Shown: one piece after another, positions 35,210 through 45,623 of the stretch
How positions within the stretch are numbered: position 1 is the first letter of the stretch
Layout of the letters: each line of letters opens with the position of its first letter
Source: Gonatopus flavifemur
Lineage: Eukaryota > Arthropoda > Insecta > Hymenoptera > Dryinidae
DNA: 64,000 nt
Reading direction: 5' to 3'
Assembly: GCA_018340375.1 (NCBI GenBank)
Contig: JAFFJZ010000003.1
Span: forward strand, 53,273,506 to 53,337,505
Made by a program: the position numbers and the translations under genes
Notes under the pieces: model-generated
Databases searched by the model: none
Seen by the model: the letters and a program-made list of their open reading frames with translations, nothing else
What the model was told of the DNA's origin: nothing

Positions 35210-38201
35210 ATGAAGTGTGTAGTCAGAGTATATATAAGAATGAGCGTAAACTGAAACATTTTGAGCGTACAATTGCTCCAGATAACCCTTCCTACATGGT
35301 TCAATTTTCACCAGGGTTGAGGTAAATGGGAAATTCCCAACAACATTTTTCAAAATGTAGTGTGTGAGAATTCGCTACGTTTAGTGACATACACGCATCG
35401 TTTTTATTCATCGAGTTGTTATGTTGAATTCATTTATCAATATAAATCTACCATATATGAAACTTCAGCGAATATTTGAGAAATAAATATCAACAATATC
35501 TAACACATGAATGTATTCAAAAGGGAAGTATTCCAGGGAAAGTATTTCGAATCTCTCAAATTTGATCCAAATCGCAACAATATAGAAAACAACCTGAACA
35601 AGAACCCACGGGAAGAAGAACTCGACGAGCGCTCGAACCGCGGTAAAAGTATTGTCCAAGCGGTCACGTGGTGGACCGAAAAAAAAGTCGGAATTTTGGA
35701 GAACTAAAAATACTGGGTGATAGGGATTGAGAAATCAATAAGAGTGTTCGTTTACAATGTTTTTCTATGATCAATAGTTTTCGAGAAAAAAATTAAAAAG
35801 TACCTCTTTTTCTCGTACTAAAAATGAATGTTTTTTCATCTTAAACTCGTTATAACTCGAGCAGTTTTCAACGTATCAAGATGAGTCTTGCAGATTCTGA
35901 TTCGGAACACTCCCCCGAAGATGACGATCTCAACAAAATTTTCAAAAATTGATGCAAAATTAATGAATTTTCAATTTGAAGTGAAAACTAGGTTTTCAAC
36001 TAAGAGGAAAACTTTGCATTGAAAAAGTGTCGGGGGAAGTATGAGCTGCGAAAAACTTCCAGCGACAAAGTTGTTCGCTAGTGTGCGGACAAACTTTATG
36101 GAAAGTTTCAGATCAATTGGACTATTGGTTCGAAAGATACAGCGATTTATCCATCAGCTCGCAACGGAAATTTCTCATGACTCTACGTCGTTTACCTACT
36201 GAATATGAGGATCGGAATGAAAGGTTGCATTGCTTGCTTGCTTTCCTTATAATAACGAGCGAATTTCGCTGGAACAGCGAAATTCTTGCTATTCCAGCGA
36301 ATTTTTTTTCTCCGTGTACCCTCACAACACAACTGCTTTCAGTTACCTTTTGATACCTTTCTGAAACGTGTAACACCTCTCAGAAAGGTATCGAAAGGTA
36401 ACGGAAAGCAGTTGTGCTGTTAGGGTAACATTGAATTCGAATTAAATTTGTCCGAATTCAATTCGACAATCATGTCTATAAACAATTCAAAGTTCACTAG
36501 CATTTCCAAATCATTTATGACTGAAGAAAAAGTACAAATAATGAACTGTTATCACGAGGTTTGTATGTGTCATATATGATGTGAATGATATCCAAACACG
36601 TTGCATGAGACATTTTAAACTTGTCTGAAATATATTTCAAGACATGAATACGATGGTATACAGGACCCGTTCATAAGACGAGATCGTCTTACATAAATCA
36701 TAAACCCCATATTTTTTGTTCGATTAATTTCAAATCTCCAGAAAAACTCCCTCAAACATGAGAGCATAACTTTATTGTTCGAAGTTTTCTTAATTTCACA
36801 TTTCGCTCGACACTTTGTGTCGTTGAAACTCGGAAAACACGAGCCTGAGAGCCACTAATTCGTTATCAAATATTATTGAAAAACGAAATGTTTTCATCAT
36901 CCGAATCATTTTACAAGCTCCGGCAATACACATCGAATCTGGATATCAATGTTTATATCATTCCGATAAGATTTTGCCAACTAATCGTGAAATAGGTTTC
37001 GGAAACTATTGAGTTCGAGAGAGCACACAAATGTTCAATCTTCAATTTCCATCTCGCAGAATAAGGATTGAACAATGATGCGTTGAATAAAAATTGTTTA
37101 TGAAAAAAAAACAATGTACAACGAATTTTGCAAAAATAGTTGGATATTTGGATGCTTCGACCAAAAAAACATGAATCTATGTTGAGAAATCTCCTCAATT
37201 CCATTTCTTCACTTATACTGAGGAAGATTTATAAATATATTTGTAGTTCTCCTTTTCTTATGTCTCTTTCTCTCTCCATTGATGATCACAATATTACAGA
37301 AAATTATACGAAGTACTTACCGAAAAGGGCGTACACAGATTTTTTTCGTAAGAAGGGTTCACGAGATGAAAGCATGTCTGTATTTATGAAATATGTATAA
37401 AATGTATGTAAAAAGCAAAAATTCATGAATTTGTGGAGAGGGGGGTCCAGACCCCCTGGATCCTTCCCCTGGATATGCCCTCGCTTACCGGGGACGGATG
37501 ATTTGGATCTGTAATTAATTGCAGTTTGCGCGCATCAACAGCCTTCATCTTTTACTTTTAGATTGTTTCGAAGAATTGAGTATTTTGAGAGAAAATTAAT
37601 CAGATCCGCATAATTCTGAATGAATCTAAGTTGAAGTGAAGATTAATAATTCATTCATTCGTTAAGGGGATACGAGCGGTCCAATTCTTTCGAGACAAAG
37701 TACGTGAAAATGCGTGCATCGATTCAAAATATCTCTCTGTACAGCATTCCTTTAGCATCTCAAGAAATGCTGTACAGAGAGATATTTCGAATCGATGCAC
37801 GCATTTTCACGTCCTTTGTTTCGAAAAAATTCAGAAAAGCCCAGCCGCTCGTATCCTCTTAAGATATACGTAGATTTGATCCAACATGAGTAAATTAATT
37901 CTTCCTTGGTTTTCATACATGTGAACCACATTTTGGATTGTTCAATTTAATTTTGCGTATTCATGAATTATTGATCCTTTACATTCGTGCAGATTCCATC
38001 TTCCACGAAGGATTTGTGAAATGAAGTAAGTAGAACAAATAATTATGTGAATGTGCAGGCATGAAAGATGAAATTTTTTTACAAATGTAAAATAATTTTT
38101 TTTTTTGCCTTAAAAACTCATGTGTGATCGTCTCATGATCATTATTGTCAGCAATTATCTGTAGGTTATTGACTGACGATTAATTTGAAATATTTGCGGA
38201 T
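35210..38201. other. Gene-free region with small palindromic elements
   Basis: No protein-coding gene is supported. 36320-36425 contains a short palindrome (CAACTGCTTTCAGTTACCTTT against AAAGGTAACGGAAAGCAGTTG). 37662-37862 is a separate TTAA-flanked MITE. 37438-37465 has GGGGGGTCCAGACCCCC. The rest is anonymous. Confidence 0.45.
37662..37862. mobile_element. TTAA-flanked palindromic MITE
   Basis: It is bordered by TTAA on both sides, with ends GGGGATACGAGCGG and CCGCTCGTATCCTC. A long perfect stem includes GCATCGATTC...ATATCTCTCTGTACAGCATT, and the hairpin loop lies near 37755. TTAA targets suggest mobilisation by a piggyBac-type transposase. A single similar end (TTAAGGGGATACTAGCG) occurs at about 61853. 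Confidence 0.75.
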
Positions 38202-38503
38202 ATCCCTTGTGAAAATATTTCTACGCCAAATTACGCGAAAAACTACAGAATATTACATCAATCTACGTTCCACAGCTTGGCATAGGTTTACGTAATTAGG
38301 CATAGAGAAAAATATGAATATTTGTGCCGAAAATACGCGAAATTGAAGCAGAGGAGTAGAAATATGTAAATTTGGCATACAAAGTCCGAGAGTTCATGCC
38401 ATTCTACGTATTTCTACACCTTTTTACGTCACAGTATACAGGTAAAACTCTTGGTCATAGATTGACGTACTTTGACGTAGGAGTGCGTAGAATTTTCTAC
38501 GTT
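38202..38503. mobile_element. Left part of the foldback element that received the Polinton
   Basis: ATCCCTTGTGAAAATATTTC followed by TACGCC here is complementary to GAAGTATTTTCACGAGGGAT at the end of 57989-58068. Together the two parts make a ~380-bp element rich in TACGT words, split by the Polinton. The Polinton duplicated TACGTT/TACGTA from it (38498-38503 and 57983-57988). Confidence 0.7.
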
Positions 38504-38930
38504 AGTAGTATGCTGCCGGGTCTGGGCCGTCACAACAAACTGCACCTGTATGGATAAGATAAGATAGTCTGTCTGAGATAAGATAATCCAACTGTATAGA
38601 TTAGATAAGTCGGGGGTGGTGGGTGGCGGCTGGTGGTGGGTGGTGGGTGGATATGGAATGTTGGGTGATTGGGGTGGTAGGTGGTGGTGGTGGTGGGTGG
38701 TGATGGAATGTTGGGGGATGGGGTGATAGGTGCTGGTGCGTGGTGATGGGGGTGGTGATGGGGTGGAGCTGGTGTGGGTGGTGGTGGGTGGCGAAGACTT
38801 GGTGGGAGGTAGGTTTTTTCTCAGGCGTAATATATGGCTATTTCTATCGTTGTTCTATGTAAGAGATTTTACCTGTGTGATGTCTATGTATAAGGAAGGT
38901 GAGAGAGAGAGAGAGAGAGGAAGAGAGAGA

Positions 38931-38978
<48 letters not shown>

Positions 38979-39202
38979 ATGGGAGAGAATGTAAAATGTA
39001 ATAATGATTCCCCAACGTATTTTTAGGATTCAAACGGAAGAGTCAGAGGTAAGTATTTTGAAAATAAACCTTTCACACATTATGTAAGATTACACAATAA
39101 GATATTTATTCCAATTTCCATTACAGATTCGTTGTTTTACAAAAGAAAATTGTAAGATGGTACAATTTTTTATTACTTAATACAATATGTATATGATTAT
39201 AA
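38504..39202. repeat. Left terminal inverted repeat of the Polinton
   Basis: It matches 56966-57982 in reverse orientation. In order from the tip it holds a GATAAGATAAGATAG segment, a long G-rich tract of GGTGGTGGGTGG words (about 38612-38815), a (GA)n tract (38898-38976), and an inner part with a TTTATT at 39168-39173, a poly(A) signal for the minus strand. It lacks about 60 bp near the G-rich tract and a few hundred bp further in, compared with the right repeat. Confidence 0.9.
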
Positions 39203-39252
39203 TAACATGAACAACAAAACAATTTCCTGTCCAATATAATAGTGATACATCT

Positions 39253-39813
39253 TCAAGCTAAACACGCTAATCTACTAATACAAGATTGAATATGGTGCGA
39301 AACGAAGTATCGAGATCGTTGTCTTTGACCATGACCACGTAGAATTCCATTCCGATTGTTTACACTAGTAGGAAACCTATTCATCCTTCGGTAAAGTTGC
39401 ATGACTCTCTTGTCGTTGATTCGTGTATTGTTGGTAAAAAGCCCCAAAAATTGGCGAAGACTGTAGCCACGACACATATGATGTAAAAAAACAATACAAT
39501 ATTGTCCACAATATGAGGATGTAATGCTTTGGAGTCGTCGAGTGTTCCAGACGAAGGATGATGTGTTTCGTTGCAATCGTTGGACGAATCTTGAGTCTTG
39601 TGGTGGCATTCCATAGCTATCGAAATATGTTCCTCTCCCTTTACTATCGACATACATTGCGACCCAGTGGGTTCCTGATTTTGTGTGTTCATCAGTGTTG
39701 GCCACGATAGCCGTCGGTCTCGTCCACACCCACGGGACACGGTCTACAGGATAAACTCCTATGTCGTTGGCATCGAATCGGTTCAAAACTCTCTGTATTT
39801 CTATGCTGTTCAT
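39253..39813 (-). CDS. Adenovirus-type cysteine protease of the Polinton
   Basis: A 186-residue maturation protease related to adenain; in this family it cleaves capsid and core precursors. The catalytic set is visible: H49 (SGTHW), D65 (YFDSYG), Q95, and C102 (YCGQYC). The Q-to-C distance of 7 matches adenain. The ATG at 39813 is the first in frame and is followed by the conserved GVYPVD start region. The gene overlaps the upstream ORF (39692-40357) by 122 bases in another frame. The stop is about 80 bases before the AATAAA (minus strand) inside the left terminal repeat. The frame is intact; the C-terminal 40 residues are basic. Confidence 0.9.
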   Translation of the reverse strand: MNSIEIQRVLNRFDANDIGVYPVDRVPWVWTRPTAIVANTDEHTKSGTHWVAMYVDSKGRGTYFDSYGMPPQDSRFVQRLQRNTSSFVWNTRRLQSITSSYCGQYCIVFLHHMCRGYSLRQFLGLFTNNTRINDKRVMQLYRRMNRFPTSVNNRNGILRGHGQRQRSRYFVSHHIQSCISRLACLA

Positions 39814-40357
39814 CTGGTCCAATATTCCCAGAAGACGATTTGCTCAAATTATTGATGGGCTTAGAATATGATTCACGAATTGAATTGTTTTCCAAAAGCC
39901 AATATTTCAATTTTACAACGTTAGTCAATGCACACCGATATGTCTCGGCAGTATTCAAGACGTGATGTATACAACGTTCGTCTTTATAGAATAAATCTTT
40001 GGAAGCCGGCGACCTCTTTTCCAAATTCACAACTTCCCTCGTTAGAATGTTTTGTAAATAGGAAACTTTTTCTCTCCCTCTCACGTATATAACGTTCGCA
40101 GATCTGGCAATATCTCGTAGATTTTGATGAAGTTGTTCAATTTTTATGTCACCATCAAACCACTCGATACCGTGATAGTGTCTTGATAAATAATTATTCT
40201 TGCTCCTATATGTTTCTGGAAGTTCAGCGAATGAATGTGGTGGAGCAACAATCCAATGTGCGTAGTAAGATGAATCGATACACACTACAGCAACTTCTTT
40301 GGATATAAATTCACCATTCAAATCATATACACCTTGGATGTCGAATACAAAATCCAT
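39692..40357 (-). CDS. Conserved Polinton hypothetical protein
   Basis: A 221-residue frame starts at ATG 40357 with MDFVFDIQG, a beginning I associate with an uncharacterised protein common in animal Polintons. No catalytic motif is visible. A TATA box (TATAAAAA, T at 40438) and a TCAGT initiator (A at 40405) lie 33 bp apart just upstream, giving a leader of about 48 nt. The last ~40 residues overlap the protease gene in another frame and may not be conserved. The downstream protease could be read from the same transcript. Function unknown. Confidence 0.7.
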   Translation of the reverse strand: MDFVFDIQGVYDLNGEFISKEVAVVCIDSSYYAHWIVAPPHSFAELPETYRSKNNYLSRHYHGIEWFDGDIKIEQLHQNLRDIARSANVIYVRGREKVSYLQNILTREVVNLEKRSPASKDLFYKDERCIHHVLNTAETYRCALTNVVKLKYWLLENNSIRESYSKPINNLSKSSSGNIGPDEQHRNTESFEPIRCQRHRSLSCRPCPVGVDETDGYRGQH

Positions 40358-40399
40358 AGTACGTAAGAAATTGAAGTCTCTCAAATAAGACCCTTACTA

Positions 40400-40440
40400 T
40401 GAACTGACATTCTCGCTCTGCACAAACGTCTTTTTATATC
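40400..40440 (-). promoter_or_regulatory. TATA box and initiator for the 40357 gene
   Basis: On the minus strand TATAAAAAG starts at 40438 and TCAGT has its A at 40405, exactly 33 bases apart. The same layout and almost the same TATA word occur before the 55978 gene. The remainder of the 40358-40688 gap shows no gene. Confidence 0.65.
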
Positions 40441-40688
40441 TGTATTCTCACCCTCTCCTCTTTTTTACAGGAATGGACAAGAAATATAGAAGTAGATAAG
40501 TTCTACTATCTTTGTTTCCTAACTTATGAGGACTATGTATTTCAGTTCTAGTAGTCACCTTTGTGGACACAAGATAATATTTTTATCTTTTTTTTATCCA
40601 AACAAGATGATTTCGTTGATACGTGGAGGAAGGTTTCTAAGACTTTCAGAGAGATGGTCTCGTTGATCTTTCCTCTTTCCCGAAAGAT

Positions 40689-42035
40689 TCATCCATTAAA
40701 ATCAATTATGATGTGTCTCGATGAATCAATTTCCAATATGTTATCGAATTCAGCGTATACAATAGCGTTGATAGTTTGTTGCAGACTCTCGTCGAAACGT
40801 ACTTCAATTCGTACACAACCATGTTTCACAAGATTCCAATGTGTTGCGCAATGAGCGGAAAGGTCCGGTGTTAGATCAAATACAAATAAACAATAACCAT
40901 CAGGATAATCTTCTCTGGCAATTGAATTCCCTTCGTTTAAGAAATGAATCCCTGTCCCAGAGAAGAGTGTGTTATCGGCGTCAACGTAAAGTCCTTTATC
41001 TTTGTTGAAACATGGTTGGAGAGGTTTACTAGGAATTTGTGTACCATCAACGTATAAAGATAAGAAGTTGATACCATAATTTTGGAAATTATAAGGATTC
41101 AAAGTACGATCACCATTGAAAGCTTTATTATCCACGAATCCAAGAATAATTCTTTTTGGTAGTTGACCCAATATCACATTATCCAATGTTCCACTGATCA
41201 CACCCGTATGAATAGTAAAGGATTTCACTTCAACACGTGTTAAAGGATATTTAGCTGAAGATTTAGCCAACATTTTAGCATGTGAGATTAAAACACCGGG
41301 ATTGATTTTTGCTTTACGTATCAGTAATGCTGCTTCAAGGATATGTAGTTTCGATGATGATTTTTGCGTTTCCATGAGACAAAAAGAATCCTTTGCACGG
41401 ATCAAACGTAAACGAACTTCAACACCATTGAGTAAAAATTTGTCTTGATGGAAAACATCACAATGTAAATGGCCCATCATATCAAATGTGTTACCACCTC
41501 TAACCAATGTTTGTCGTTTTGCAAGTCCAGTATTCAGACTAAGCGCTGTTGATGAACCTGGTTGAGCATCCATAGCCCCAGGAGTGTCTTGATACCAAAG
41601 GCTCGATGTAAGGTGGGATTTTTCAGCTGGCGATGCATAATTTAATGATGATTCGATGTAGGCTCTATATCCGTAGGCATTGTTAGGCGGTGAAACAAGT
41701 TTTTGATTGAAAAATACATCAATTTGGTTGAACATTGAATGCAGAAGATTATTCACAGGACCTACAACGACCGTTGTTGGTGAAGTCGATGTACCGGCAG
41801 GTGCAGCTGTAGATTCCACTTGTACACGTACACTTAACATGGTGTGTGTAAGATCCAAATATTCTTCTCCATGGCCTGGTATGACGAATTCTATTGGAGA
41901 GTCATCCGTGAGAGAAGAAACGGGCTTGTAATGTATCCATTGTGAACTTTCTACACTAGTTTGCGTTGGTGGTATTGAAAATAAATCAAGTTCGGATTTC
42001 ATACATTCACAAGAATGAGAGTGTAAGGAAGACAT
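40689..42035 (-). CDS. Major capsid protein (double jelly-roll) of the Polinton
   Basis: A 448-residue frame starts at ATG 42035. Position, length and the N-terminal region (PPTQTSVESSQW and EYLDLTHTMLSVRV) match the Polinton protein once called PY, shown by structural modelling in the literature to be a double-jelly-roll major capsid protein. In virus relatives it forms hexon-like trimers that tile the shell. No stop or frameshift is present. It follows the putative core protein gene with a 19-base gap. I assign it from family resemblance of the N-terminus; the fold itself cannot be read directly. Confidence 0.85.
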   Translation of the reverse strand: MSSLHSHSCECMKSELDLFSIPPTQTSVESSQWIHYKPVSSLTDDSPIEFVIPGHGEEYLDLTHTMLSVRVQVESTAAPAGTSTSPTTVVVGPVNNLLHSMFNQIDVFFNQKLVSPPNNAYGYRAYIESSLNYASPAEKSHLTSSLWYQDTPGAMDAQPGSSTALSLNTGLAKRQTLVRGGNTFDMMGHLHCDVFHQDKFLLNGVEVRLRLIRAKDSFCLMETQKSSSKLHILEAALLIRKAKINPGVLISHAKMLAKSSAKYPLTRVEVKSFTIHTGVISGTLDNVILGQLPKRIILGFVDNKAFNGDRTLNPYNFQNYGINFLSLYVDGTQIPSKPLQPCFNKDKGLYVDADNTLFSGTGIHFLNEGNSIAREDYPDGYCLFVFDLTPDLSAHCATHWNLVKHGCVRIEVRFDESLQQTINAIVYAEFDNILEIDSSRHIIIDFNG

Positions 42036-42054
42036 TTTTCCAATTATCGTTTGA

Positions 42055-42672
42055 TCAAATAGTGTTGAATATATCTGACACAGTACGTCTTTTTACGGTT
42101 GTTCTTCCAACCTTGCTTCTTTTCCTATTCTTCTTCGTAGAACTTCTTTTACGTTTTGTATTACGTCTTTTCGTTTTCTTCACAATTTTCTTTTTATTTA
42201 TTTTTTTTTTCTTACTCTTCCCTTTCCTACGACACGATGTGTATTTTGATGGAAGAGCAAACGGGGACTGAGTGTTTTTGATCATTTTCATCTTTTTATA
42301 ACCAGATCCTTTCATAAGTTTACCGATTTCTTCTTCAGCTTTCCTTTCCAGTGTATTCTTAGACTCTTTGAACCGTGATTTTAGAGCTTGTTTCAGCGGT
42401 AAATGTTGGTTACTGATATCATCCATCACATTCATACCTGAACGAATGGCTTCTTTACCAATAATACTGGCTCCACGTGTAAGATATGGTAAAACTCGAC
42501 GAAACAATCCACCTAAAAAACTACCAACACCATGTCCTCGTTGATAAGGTGAACCCACGAAAACGCGACTAAATCGACGATCGATATTCCTAGGCTGTAA
42601 ACCATAGCCCATTTGATCGTTTCCGTTATAAAAATTCTCATTCATTGTTTCAAGGTTGGTTATAAACCTCAT
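42055..42672 (-). CDS. Basic putative core or minor virion protein
   Basis: A 205-residue frame has two zones. Residues about 45-80 hold glycine-rich hydrophobic sequence (GVGSFLGGLFRRVLPYL), which could form a membrane-active or amphipathic helix. The last ~75 residues are dominated by lysine and arginine, suggesting DNA or scaffold binding. Genes of this kind lie between penton and major capsid genes in Polintons and adintovirus-like elements and are compared with adenovirus core or pVI proteins. A second ATG nine codons in (42645) is an alternative start. The frame is intact. Exact role is inferred from position and composition only. Confidence 0.7.
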   Translation of the reverse strand: MRFITNLETMNENFYNGNDQMGYGLQPRNIDRRFSRVFVGSPYQRGHGVGSFLGGLFRRVLPYLTRGASIIGKEAIRSGMNVMDDISNQHLPLKQALKSRFKESKNTLERKAEEEIGKLMKGSGYKKMKMIKNTQSPFALPSKYTSCRRKGKSKKKKINKKKIVKKTKRRNTKRKRSSTKKNRKRSKVGRTTVKRRTVSDIFNTI

Positions 42673-42699
42673 ACATGTATCACTCAGGAGGGGAACGAT

Positions 42700-43626
42700 T
42701 TAATAAAACCGTCTGAAGTGTAATGTAACAGTCAAAGTTCCAAACTCGAATGGTATCACATTACCAAGTTGATCCCTTATATCTATTTCGATTGTACGGA
42801 AACATGTATTCAAGAGAGGTATATATTGTGGTGATGAATATAATTTCACTTCGTGAGAACCATACACATAGTCCTTCGTATCAGTTTGCACAATACGTAA
42901 AAGTGGAACCTTAACGTCGCCAACTATATATGGTTCACATATATCGCAATATACAAATAATTTATCAGGAATACCCCGAGACAAACTAGCTGGATGATTA
43001 GCATAAATCAGAGAATCCTCTCTGTACAGGCAATAATAGTTTTTATAATTTTTCGATCGTTGTTTCTTCGGTAGATATTCTTGAATATCTTTAATTCTCC
43101 ACATATGATTGATATCTTCACTATCAGAAGCACCCATTTCGAAACCCAATATACGTGAGAGTTTGTCGTCGAAATGGATGAAATGAATATTTTGTCATTT
43201 TTTATTTTGTATACATGTCGGTATAAGGTAAGGTCGACCTTCATTGTGACGATCGTAAATCAGTGTCAAATGCTCTACATCGCCAGAATCCATTTCAAGA
43301 AGTGCTCGATTTGTAGCATTCACGATGTCTTCAACACATTTGTAAACTCCAGAACGAATTTTAATAGAACGATAACATAGGATTGGACTCATTTTTTCTT
43401 TTCTTGGATCATTCACACCTAGCACACGATAATAATCGATTTCCCCTCCATCATCTCGAATATGAAGGAAACTTTTAGGAAATTGAATTTCAGTGAGAGC
43501 AACTTCCCATTTCCCTGATAAATCCGTTTGATTGGGTAACTCTGTGGTATAATGTGTCGTTGTATTATCAGGAAAATATTCCATACTACTATTGCTTGGT
43601 AACACAACATAAAACTGATCATTCAT
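42700..43626 (-). pseudogene. Penton-like minor capsid protein, one in-frame UGA
   Basis: This is the single-jelly-roll minor capsid protein (PX) thought to form vertices. The start ATG at 43626 overlaps the integrase stop as ATGA. About 143 codons are followed by TGA at 43195-43197. The same frame then continues, with 15 codons before the second open stretch, to a stop at 42700-42702 after HFRRFY. The conserved segment around SRILGF lies just after the stop. Total length without the stop would be about 307 residues, normal for the family. Either the gene is inactivated by one nonsense mutation or the UGA is read through. Confidence 0.8.
43195..43197 (-). other. In-frame UGA within the penton gene
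   Basis: The reading frame is the same on both sides and no other lesion is seen in the gene. The base after UGA is C, a context that favours leakier termination in several eukaryotes. Confidence 0.8.
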
Positions 43627-44711
43627 GATGTAGAAAGATTTTTCAAATTCGAAGCCGGTATCCAAGAATTAAATTTCTCTGGGTATCCACGCCAGCTAAC
43701 GAACAACTGTTTCTTTTTTCCTCGTCCCTTGGTTTTTATAATCTGATCAATATGAAATTCTTCTTCTTCAAAATTTTTTCTCACTTTATTCAATTCTGGT
43801 TCGTAAAAGAATCCATCAATGACTTCTCCATTTATATCCTTCAACTCATATACATGTGGTCTCCGCCAATGCAATAAACGATGAATAATAAATATTTCCT
43901 CACTCCATCCTGCTTCATAACCTTTGTCAAAAACCCCTTTCGCTCGACTGATACGAACGAAATCACCAACCTTATATACAGGTGAGGTTTGTTTGGGATT
44001 TTTATAACGTCTTCTGGTATTTTCGAGTGCTGTCGAAGCGTTTTGTAAAGTCACACTTACAGGACTCATTTTTATAGTCGAATGAATAGTATGATTATAC
44101 GCGTGTACAATCTTTTGTAATACGTTTATATAACGTTTCGTATTAATATGCGTAAAGTAACGCCACATTCGTTCTTTCAATGTACGATTATATCGTTCAA
44201 CTACAGCAGCTTTCACATCTGGATTTCGTATGGAACGTATCCCTACATCGTTTCCAGTTAGGAAATCGCCGAAAATTTTAGAAACGAATTCTTTACCCTT
44301 GTCACATTGTATGTACAGTGGTTTACGAGAATCACTCTTTGAAAAAATACGTTTCATAGCCTGCGTTACTTCTGTGGTTGTTTTATCCATTAATGGTTCC
44401 ACCCATACAAATTTACTCAGAATGTCAATGACAACGAGGATGTAACAATAACCGTCGTTATGAGTTTTCAGACTCCGTAAGTCCACCAAGTCGATCTCCC
44501 ACACATCATCAATATTTGTGACATTATAATGTATACGAGGGAATTTTTTACGAATAGGTTTGTGTAAGGTGTAAGCATCTTGAGATTCCAACCATTCAAT
44601 TACTTTTTGCTTGCTCTGCACATGAGTTCGCGAAGCATTCATAAGATTGTTTCGTGAAGAATATCCTGCATAATGCGATGGATTATAATATATTTCCTTT
44701 AGTTCGTCCAT
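43623..44711 (-). CDS. Retroviral-type integrase with chromodomain
   Basis: A 362-residue integrase that inserts the element into host DNA. The start is ATG 44711 (MDELKEIYYNP, the usual family beginning); the longer frame upstream has only a further in-frame ATG not expected by homology. The rve core shows D74 (WEIDLVDL), D137 (QCDKGKEF) and E172 (VVERYNRT). An SH3-like region follows (about 250-300). A C-terminal chromodomain-like segment (about 312-357: FHIDQIIKTK, FVSWRGYP, NSWIP) may direct chromatin binding. The stop of the preceding gene and this start share a base (TAATG), and its own stop overlaps the penton start (ATGA). The frame is intact. Confidence 0.93.
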   Translation of the reverse strand: MDELKEIYYNPSHYAGYSSRNNLMNASRTHVQSKQKVIEWLESQDAYTLHKPIRKKFPRIHYNVTNIDDVWEIDLVDLRSLKTHNDGYCYILVVIDILSKFVWVEPLMDKTTTEVTQAMKRIFSKSDSRKPLYIQCDKGKEFVSKIFGDFLTGNDVGIRSIRNPDVKAAVVERYNRTLKERMWRYFTHINTKRYINVLQKIVHAYNHTIHSTIKMSPVSVTLQNASTALENTRRRYKNPKQTSPVYKVGDFVRISRAKGVFDKGYEAGWSEEIFIIHRLLHWRRPHVYELKDINGEVIDGFFYEPELNKVRKNFEEEEFHIDQIIKTKGRGKKKQLFVSWRGYPEKFNSWIPASNLKNLSTS

Positions 44712-45619
44712 TATTTTAATTTCATAGAGTCCCATCTGTGTATATCATCTTTTTTAGGTGTTTTCGTCGTACGTGACTTATTCATAGATTGTCTCGTTTC
44801 ATTTCGACTACGTTCATTGTCAGTTAACTCACTGCTGTCATTCATAGATAAATACTGAGTGATTTGACCAACTGCGTTGTTGAAACTCTCACCACTCTCT
44901 GATTGTTCCGAGGTATTATTCAACTTCTTATTTGGTAGGGGAGTAGACATTCCAGGAGGTGTTGTCAAATTCCACATATCAGCGTTACCAATATATTCAA
45001 GAGGTGTATTGATATCAAAAAGTAGCTGAGCAAATTGATTTCGACCAATAGATTTTACAGTTTTTCTAGAACGCATAGCATCATTAATCAAATCAATAAT
45101 ATTGGAACCTGTGATCGAATGATTATCTATAACAATATTTCCTTTATCGTTACAACTCACTCTCGATGATGATTGTAAATGTTCTAATAAAAGTTCAGCT
45201 TTCTTACGATAAAGTTTTGGAATACTTTTGAGTATCAAATTGTTCTTTATGCTCCATTGAGATCCGTTTTTTAGTGTGGGGTCACTGATATCTTCTTTAT
45301 TTATTGGTTCTTTATCTTCATACTGTTCAGAATGCATCGGATGAGAATTTTTCAAGAAAAATCAATATCTTTGTAAGGCTTGCTGATATGAATTCCATTT
45401 CTCACGTTTATCTTTTTGTGAATTCAGGATATCACTCATTTCTTTATCGAGACGTGTTAAAATATCGCCTGGAGTCTGGACAGTATTCGTTTCCTCAATT
45501 TTAGATAACGAGTCCATTCCAGGTAACGAAGATTTCTGGATATTACTCCTCGTGTGGAATTTTCGGAATTTTTCTACACTTTCTTGAGGTAATAATACCA
45601 TTTTTTTAACGTGCTCCAT
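44711..45619 (-). pseudogene. Conserved Polinton accessory protein, one in-frame UGA
   Basis: ATG 45619 opens 85 codons ending QQALQRY. A TGA at 45362-45364 interrupts, and the same frame goes on to a stop at 44711-44713. Total is about 301 residues. The N-terminal half (MEHVKKMVLLPQE, then WNSYQQALQRY) matches a protein placed before the integrase in many animal Polintons; its function is unknown. The C-terminal part is polar and probably disordered (rich in S, N, T). It starts 4 bases after the stop of the 45992 gene and shares TAATG with the integrase, so these genes are packed like an operon. Confidence 0.7.
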
Positions 45620-45623
45620 TATT

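Noticed and set aside
35012..35353. 113-residue minus-strand frame at the edge of repeat copy B
   Set aside because: It crosses the boundary of the repeat and has no counterpart in copy A or similarity to a known protein.
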